From Flavobacteriales bacterium (GTDB lineage Bacteria; Bacteroidota; Bacteroidia; Flavobacteriales_D; Parvicellaceae): DNA of 21,373 nucleotides. The notes below the pieces were generated by a model that saw only the letters and a list, made by a program, of their open reading frames with translations, had not been told where the DNA came from and did not search any database. The translations under genes were made by a program, and so were the position numbers. The stretch spans positions 1 to 21,373 of the forward strand of contig JALWSJ010000206.1 in assembly GCA_026993705.1 (NCBI GenBank). The letters are read 5' to 3'. This document shows positions 18,501 through 21,373 of the stretch, in pieces; the stretch's first letter is position 1; each line of letters starts with the position of its first letter.

Positions 18501-20767
18501 ATTACCACCGTTATACTTCCATCACATACACCAAAACAACTTGCATCGGTTGGAGTTAACGCTACGCTTGGTGGAGTTTCATCTGTGATGCACTCTTGTT
18601 GAGTTGCTGTACATCCGTTGGCATCCGTTACGGTTACATCATAGCAACCTGCTGACAAGCCACTTACCGTAGCACTCGTCCCTATTGTATTTGCTCCTGC
18701 ATCTTTCCACACGTAAGTGTAAGGTGGTGTTCCTCCTCCTGCCGTTGCGGTTACACTTCCATCGCTTTGTCCACAATGAGGTTTTACTGAACTTGTGGTT
18801 ACAGTCAATAAAGGTGGCTCATTTACTACAAAAGTTGTATCTTTTTGACATCCGTTCCCATCACGCACCGATAAATTATAGGTATTCGGAGATAATCCCG
18901 TTTGATTTTGAGGATTATTTGTCCCCAATAGATTACTCCAATCGAAAAGATAAGTACCTGTTCCATTAACAGGATTTATCGTTATTTGTGCATTATTATC
19001 ACCATTACATAAAATCGGTGTTACCACCCCATTTACATAAATCTCTTGGGGCTTTGATACATGTAACGTCGTATCTTTAATACAACCATTTATATCCACA
19101 ATATGCACACTATAAGATGCTGAATCCAAATTACTTAAATCTTCCATTCCCGGATCTACAAAGCTGCCGTTTGTACTTGTCCAAGTCCAACTATATCCGC
19201 CTGCTCCACCACTTGTCGTTAAATTTATTTGCCCATCAGATAAATTAAAACATGTTGCATCAATTACCACTCCATTTGCCATTATTTCTGTCGGCTCTGC
19301 TATGGTTATTGTTGCTGTTTGCTGACAACCGACATCATCCGTTACAGTTATGGTATAAGTTCCTTTTGATAAACCAGTTTGATTTTGAGCCGACTGAACC
19401 AATCCACTACCATCACTCGTTGTCCAATTATAAGTATATGTACCGGACGCCGATACTCCTCCCGACACCGTTAACGTAATTGTTCCATCGTTAGCATTAA
19501 AACAAGAAACATCCGTATGCGTTTCCGAAATTGTAATTGCAGGAGGAGAACTTAATTGACTAATCTGCAAACTATCCGAACAGCCATCACTATCCGTAAC
19601 AACCACATAGTAATCCGTATTCGAACATAAAGAATTTACACTAGCTCCTGAAAACGACTGTAAAACACCATTACCAAACGTACCTTGATACCAACTGTAA
19701 CTAACATAAGGTGGTGCTCCTCCGCTTACAGAGATAGAAACTTGACCATTACAAACATTAGAACATTGTGCATCCGTAGAAGATGCAACTGTTAAAATCA
19801 TAGGTAATTTATCCGCCAAAGTAACTGCCGTATCAATAAAACAACCTGAGTTATCTATCAGATGCAAATTATACATATTAGTTTCACACAAACCACTTGC
19901 TGTATTCGTTGAACTAATCGTCCCACCTCCTGCTGTATTCGTCCAATCAAAGGTATAAGGACTACCAGTCCCTCCTGAAGGATTGGAAGTCAAACTACCA
20001 TCGCATGCATTATTACAGCTAACCTCACTTACCGCAATATTAGCATAAATAGGTGGTGGAGAAGTGATATTTACAGTCGTATCAAACTGACAACCATTCT
20101 GATCGGTAATTGTCAGCGTTGAAGAACCAATACATAAAGCACTTGCATTTTGCGTTGTTTCGCCATTTGTCCAACTAAAAGAATAGGGTGACACACCAAA
20201 AACAGGTGAATGAGTAGCAGTTCCATCGCAAGACGTATAACAAGATGGAGGCGTTAAGGTAAAGTTTATAGTTTGTAATCTTCCTGGCACATTTAACACA
20301 TGAGAAGCAGCACAAGTAACATTCTGTCCCATATCCGTTACCAGAACCTGAATTGAATTTTGATCACAAACCTGTGTCCAATGTTGAGTTGTTTTGGTGC
20401 CGGCATTACCATTTCCTAACCATTGAAAAGTAAAAGGTCCTATTCCCCCCGTAACATTAACAGTGTAATATCCCGTACATCCATCCGCACATTTCAATTC
20501 GTAACCGTTATAACTCGAATCGGAAACAATTTGAATAGTAAACTGATTAGGAGCAGTACCACACGTAACAGCATTCCCACGCACAGCTCCTGACATATGG
20601 TTATCCAAATCCCTTTTCGCAACCGGAATAAGCGAATCAATAGGCAAAATCTGAGCCGTACCACTTATAACAAAAACACTTAGTATAAAGGAAAGAAGTA
20701 AAGGAACTTTCATCTTTCCAATCAACTTTCTCACTATACTATATATATTAAAACCGTTCGATTTCAT
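9521..20767 (-). CDS. Giant SprB-repeat surface adhesin with T9SS type B C-terminal domain
   Basis: 3748 residues. A basic leader of 18 residues precedes a typical signal peptide MKVPLLLSFILSVFVISGTA; a start at that second methionine (20713) is an alternative. Residues about 70-3495 hold some 43 SprB-type repeats of about 78 residues, each with an opening Cys (as in C.G..DG), GG..PY.Y.W, and a closing TD.NGC. Two PKD/Ig-like segments follow (about 3496-3658). The last 89 residues (3660-3748) are the gliding-associated C-terminal domain, with FPNGFTPNGDGVND, VYNRWG, PWDG and PVGTYYY. That domain directs secretion through T9SS and surface attachment. SprB of Flavobacterium is the mobile adhesin of gliding, and this is a shorter relative, so adhesion or gliding is inferred. 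The PorP/SprF partner follows. Repeats 17, 28 and 29 carry Asp-rich loops (DNDGTGDFDD and similar) that could bind calcium. A recent 957-bp duplication lies inside. Confidence 0.92.
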   Translation of the reverse strand: MKSNGFNIYSIVRKLIGKMKVPLLLSFILSVFVISGTAQILPIDSLIPVAKRDLDNHMSGAVRGNAVTCGTAPNQFTIQIVSDSSYNGYELKCADGCTGYYTVNVTGGIGPFTFQWLGNGNAGTKTTQHWTQVCDQNSIQVLVTDMGQNVTCAASHVLNVPGRLQTINFTLTPPSCYTSCDGTATHSPVFGVSPYSFSWTNGETTQNASALCIGSSTLTITDQNGCQFDTTVNITSPPPIYANIAVSEVSCNNACDGSLTSNPSGGTGSPYTFDWTNTAGGGTISSTNTASGLCETNMYNLHLIDNSGCFIDTAVTLADKLPMILTVASSTDAQCSNVCNGQVSISVSGGAPPYVSYSWYQGTFGNGVLQSFSGASVNSLCSNTDYYVVVTDSDGCSDSLQISQLSSPPAITISETHTDVSCFNANDGTITLTVSGGVSASGTYTYNWTTSDGSGLVQSAQNQTGLSKGTYTITVTDDVGCQQTATITIAEPTEIMANGVVIDATCFNLSDGQINLTTSGGAGGYSWTWTSTNGSFVDPGMEDLSNLDSASYSVHIVDINGCIKDTTLHVSKPQEIYVNGVVTPILCNGDNNAQITINPVNGTGTYLFDWSNLLGTNNPQNQTGLSPNTYNLSVRDGNGCQKDTTFVVNEPPLLTVTTSSVKPHCGQSDGSVTATAGGGTPPYTYVWKDAGANTIGTSATVSGLSAGCYDVTVTDANGCTATQQECITDETPPSVALTPTDASCFGVCDGSITVVITNGTAPYNTVWTSTDAGFSDPNTDDINGLCAADYTLQVTDAFNCIVSQTATIAEPTEIMANGVVTDATCFNLSDGQINLTTSGGAGGYSWTWTSTNGSFVDPGMEDLSNLDSASYSVHIVDINGCIKDTTLHVSKPQEIYVNGVVTPILCNGDNNAQITINPVNGTGTYLFDWSNLLGTNNPQNQTGLSPNTYNLSVRDGNGCQKDTTFVVNEPPLLTVTTSSVKPHCGQSDGSVTATAGGGTPPYTYVWKDAGANTIGTSATVSGLSAGCYDVTVTDANGCTATQQECITDETPPSVALTPTDASCFGVCDGSITVVITNGTAPYNTVWTSTDAGFSDPNTDDINGLCAADYTLQVTDAFNCTVSQTVTIAEPVSVTVTGVVTDVNCNGGSDGAIDITAQGGTVASGYSFNWTGQGGFTSSNEDVSGLVAGNYSVTVIDDNNCSANTNFTINEPSAISISMNSSNAQCGQNTGSLTATVTGGTAPYSYAWADGGGNTVGGNNPSVNNQPSGTYTLTVTDANMCAQSMVGTISDDNGPTVVIDNSGDVTCAGASDGFINISAGGGLTPLSFSWSSIPVGFASTSEDINQLVGNTTYTITVTDANGCTANQSVLINEPLPVSLTATLQNPSCNGVTNGAIDLFVSGGTALFTFDWDNDGTGDFDDTEDLTGLSAGTYSIAVMDNNSCVQNASFTLVEPTAISLTTSSISSNCLQSDGSVSVVPSGGTPNYNFQWMNAGQTVPVLGVQSRLGNQPSGCYDVVVTDANGCTEQATACISDLAGASLSFSSNDVTCNGGSDGSITLAISGGQTPYNPIVWTGPTAIANGTLNVIGLTVGVYAVQVTDGSGCIVTGTQSINEPLPITLSANLGNPICNGSNNGQIDLTVNDAVGTVSYSWMGPTGFIDPGTEDLNGLSTGQYCVTVSDANACTASQCFTLNEPTAIVVSSSNTPTGCSSNSGTLSANASGGVPPYSYSWVNSLNTVVGNAANLINMPADTYTLTVTDANGCTTTAQEILGVSNAPVITLVTVNNVLCKGNATGSLVIAVSGGTSPYSFDWDNLPGTNDPQNQNGLPAGTYNVVVTDAAGCSSNLAVTINEPATALTASSIGTDVNCNGEINGAIDLTVSGGTPSYSFLWSNNSTTEDLNGILAGIYSVIVTDNNGCVVNDTVTINEPSALVLSSNVSDATCGSSNGSINVTVVGGQPNYQYGWSDVTNTQPGTPLSNTTNNLTSVGAGAYQIIVTDNNGCKDSSLIALSNTNGPQITYTTTDVLCYGSATGAIDITVSGIPSFTYNWSGTLPFTGAATEDVSNLEAGTYTVVVTDGNGCVTSQVIVINGPIAPIQDNAVVSNLNCFEDVSGGIDLTISGGTPSYVVSWLGSGGFSSSSEDLSGLISGVYNLHIVDANACTYDNSYTVSQPDSIHIVPNITQPTCGLTDGSISLIVTGGTVANSYTYQWVSAGNVIGTANTLSNIGAGNYTVTVTDDNGCSNSRIISISDFNAPPLSVNIFNVDCFGNSTGAIDLTVGGTNSYTYDWDIDGVGDNDDTEDLTNLSAGTYNVTVTDVTTTCTASISASVTEPYELQHSVNVTNLTCNGDNTGGLDLSVHGGTTPYLYDWDNDGTGDNDDTQDLSGLSAGNYTIVVTDGNGCVTGAVYTVTEPLVITTQANVINNNCFGETLGSIDLSPSNGTAPYTFSWTGPSAFTSSTEDISNLSAGIYTVMVTDFSGCTKDTSITITEPNPISISFNSTNATCNSTDGALIATVNGGTPAYSYDWQNGGVSLSNTNILSNVGAGTYLLAIVDANGCQKDTLTMVNNVNAPIITFDSLHNVLCTGDNNGDIYVSVSGGVVPYTYVWNPNAIAQTEDLLQVSSGNYTLTVTDANGCLSSFDTTLIEPSPIGISSAITDATCGDCNGGASLTVTGGSGTYTYSWANNSTSAFVQNMCPGVYPVQVTDGNGCSSTDNIIINNTGGPTGENITVTNVSCSGGNNGAITITALGGTAPYSYYWVHDGSTTNSVSNLPAGVYIVQMTDANGCMRSVSIQISEPTPIVVQGNITPATCMNNDGSIALAVSGGTAPYTISWSNSLGNTSTINNLSSGNYDVTVTDAHGCSQTASFIVPNANAPIVGLMGTDVLCNGNLTGSISSNVSGNVGAVSYQWFNNGTLISGQNNAVLPTIGAGDYSLLITDNTTGCQAQSFITITEPPVLALAQPIIIDASCDVSCDGFAEVYPAGGVLAYSYQWNNGETTQDADSLCSGVNTVLITDANGCTIEQNIQIETNLNLTATMTNTDATCGSCNGESSIVPSGGSGNYSVLWADGITTLSHTGLCVGVHPISVIDDNGCSIQVQSVINNIGGPDGETISVNDVSCNGGSDGSVLVSPTGGTQPYTYFWIPTGATTSGISNITAGDYFLEVTDSNHCTRVVPVTVNEPQVPTLNAVVVNSNCGNNDGSISVTVTGSNPPYSFSWTGVNGFTSTSSSLMNLEVGIYNLALTDASGCTYNFSYVINSTSAPNLTIAKQNISCFGLCDGQATVTAQPTSGAYSYNWISQNNTSATINNLCAGNYIVEVTDNNTGCKSTQSTTINQPDSITIEIPFVENPQCYESCDGVAVVVATGGSLSYTYLWDSGSSTETQNNLCVGDSKVIITDANGCKDSLVLMVEEPTEIMITIDSTTNSQCKNSTEGAIYTTVTGGTSGYTYSWQDMPNSGYSATTEDITGLLPTNYILTVTDAHNCIKMDTVGIDTIHIVIAHAGADTSICIGECTVFIGTGEGTTGSVTNEWFDEYGNSVSSIDTLSICPDTAKLCTFIFQISDAFCSDVDSVELLVNDLPIVDAGEDEIALNGSVITLGGEPTSPAGVSYEWTPLTNLFTGEEQSPNPQITLNDELDYIVTVVDTNGCVNSDTIHVKPLPNIYFPNGFTPNGDGVNDYWQIDLIQEFPQAVVEVYNRWGEMLFRSVGYNEPWDGLYKGKILPVGTYYYVIELNDPNFPDAYTGPVTIMR
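17410..18350 (-). repeat. 957-bp tandem duplication, downstream copy
   Basis: This stretch matches 18367-19307 at an offset of 957 bp, with 2 mismatches in 941 aligned bases by direct comparison (near 18274 and 18305). It encodes four SprB repeats (units 10-13, 319 residues). Outside these limits similarity falls abruptly to ordinary repeat level. The in-frame length preserves the protein. Confidence 0.95.
18367..19307 (-). repeat. 957-bp tandem duplication, upstream copy
   Basis: The upstream partner of the duplicated block encodes SprB units 6-9. The junction between the copies falls in the conserved GCTATGGTT... inter-repeat segment (plus strand near 18341-18366), which is also similar at both outer ends. 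That fits unequal exchange or slippage between neighbouring repeat linkers. Confidence 0.95.
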
Positions 20768-20968
20768 TCGTCTAAACTTAAATCACATTGAAGTTATTTC
20801 AAAAAAAATTTAACCAACTCCATAATTAACAACCTCAACTCCTATACTTCATCAAGTGGATAAAGTTATATAATTTTACGTAAAATACATTAAATCTCCT
20901 TATTTTTATTCTAATCGTCTAATTAAGCAGTTAAAAATTATATGATTTGGCATTATTTCTTCTTTTTT
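20768..20968. other. AT-rich leader upstream of the giant adhesin gene
   Basis: About 200 bp without a gene, strongly AT-rich. The promoter of the adhesin gene should lie here. No exact TAnnTTTG box was found on the minus strand; the nearest is TAACTTTA near 20862-20869, too weak to call. Nothing else was recognised. Confidence 0.4.
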
Positions 20969-21118
20969 GGGCGTTCCCCCGATTCACAAAAACAACATAC
21001 CGCTATCGCTAAACGTTGTTTATGTAAATCGGGGTCGGGCTATCACTACTCACTCTTTTGTGTTGCTTATATGCAACAACACAAAAGGAGTTCAAACACA
21101 CCGTTCTATCCCTAACGC
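20969..21118 (+). repeat. Dispersed element X, copy R2
   Basis: Read on the plus strand it starts GGGCGTTCCC and ends CTATCCCTAACGCGAG. Stem A (about 20977-20995 with 21015-21034) is imperfect: the outer CCCGATT pairs, and the inner AAACAAC pairs with GTTGTTT around small mismatches. Its loop ATACCGCTATCGCTAAAC closely resembles that of copy R1. Stem B (21055-21087) is the CTTTTGTGTTG / CAACACAAAAG subtype, as in R1. It lies upstream of the giant adhesin gene. Confidence 0.85.
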
Positions 21119-21240
21119 GAGTGAAATTGGCGGATAAAAAGTGAATTTTTGATAAGAACAAGAAAAATGGAGTTTATAGTTCTCAGACGATGAATATTTT
21201 CTTTGCAGAGCCCATCTATAGAAATATTATTGAGTCTATA
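21119..21240 (+). repeat. Degraded module Y next to X copy R2
   Basis: The first 33 bases (GTGAAATTGGCGGATAAAAA and on) match module Y. About 30 unrelated bases follow (near 21152-21184), then CAGACGATGAATATTTT and a corrupted tip (CAGAGCCCATCTATAG). The second arm and module Z are missing. This looks like a decayed or rearranged composite. Confidence 0.55.
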
Positions 21241-21271
21241 TTAACTTTAAATTAGCCATCCCCCGTTTTTT

Positions 21272-21373
21272 TTAGTTGAACAATAAATTAAGTTGTCCAC
21301 TATACTCGTCTTTAGGCACTTCGATTATTTTCCATCTAATTCTGGTCGGCATTAATAGATTTGAGATTACTTT
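21272..21373 (-). CDS. 3' end of an unidentified gene (partial)
   Basis: An open frame enters from the right edge and stops at TAA (21272-21274), giving the last 33 residues, with LLMPTRIRWKIIEVPKDEYS inside and LNLLFN at the end. The composition looks protein-like and the strand agrees with all other genes here. A frame this short can occur by chance, and no family is recognised. Confidence 0.4.
   Translation of the reverse strand, partial: KVISNLLMPTRIRWKIIEVPKDEYSGQLNLLFN

Larger units (their letters stand above)
10290..20560 (-). repeat. Array of about 43 SprB-type protein repeats
   Basis: Counting the opening cysteine motif gives about 43 units of roughly 235-240 bp. Most units end in an [IV].EP linker. 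Every third unit in the central part is a shorter variant (CGQ.DG-like opening) that ends in a different linker of the form [SN][DN]...[AG]P. These short units open near 18770, 17813, 17090, 16368, 15640, 14940 and 14205, then with shorter spacing near 13250, 12780, 12330, 11630 and 11180. Each unit keeps one cysteine near its start and one near its end. Confidence 0.85.

Noticed and set aside
17297..19479. Pairs of identical plus-strand frames opposite the adhesin gene
   Set aside because: They are antisense shadows of the 957-bp duplication and of cysteine- and threonine-rich repeat codons. No domain or start context supports them.

Overview
The window comes from an AT-rich member of the Bacteroidota, most likely a flavobacterium-like organism. 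Three things point there: a giant SprB-repeat surface protein ending in a type IX secretion (T9SS) gliding-associated C-terminal domain, a PorP/SprF-family partner gene immediately downstream, and a candidate promoter of the Bacteroidota form TAnnTTTG. All recognisable complete genes lie on the minus strand, so transcription runs from right to left.

Layout in transcription order (right to left). The right edge holds the 3' end of an unidentified gene, then a dispersed repeat and an AT-rich leader. Next comes an 11.2-kb gene for a 3748-residue secreted adhesin with about 43 SprB-type repeats (9521-20767). A 247-bp gap carrying another dispersed repeat separates it from a tight cluster. That cluster is porP/sprF-like (8293-9273), riboflavin synthase ribE (7692-8291), and a 1282-residue membrane sensor that joins a periplasmic beta-propeller to an adenylate cyclase domain and an HD phosphohydrolase domain (3847-7695). 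These three genes are 1 nt apart or overlap by 4 nt. A 415-bp composite repeat follows. Then comes a second tight operon of housekeeping genes: rbfA, a zinc-ribbon methyltransferase, tsaE and an alanine-dehydrogenase-type gene (567-3322). A second, inverted copy of the composite repeat lies beyond it.

The most unusual material is the repeat system. One roughly 150-bp element, called X here, occurs four times, always between genes. Its flanks are almost invariant, but one long hairpin arm (stem A) is unrelated in sequence between copies while remaining self-complementary. A second hairpin (stem B) shows compensatory base changes between two subtypes. In two places X is joined to two further hairpin modules (Y, Z), with CCCTAACG at the junctions. 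These composites sit as inverted copies on either side of the rbfA-ald operon. This is either a family of small mobile palindromes or a structured RNA, and it is the best candidate for an undescribed system.

The giant adhesin also holds hidden order. There is a three-repeat super-period of about 720 bp, a nearly identical 957-bp tandem duplication of four repeats that breaks that period, and extra cysteines that always appear in pairs within a repeat. The adhesin and PorP-like protein probably work together at the cell surface. The propeller-cyclase would convert an external signal into cAMP. The position of ribE among these genes has no obvious functional reason.
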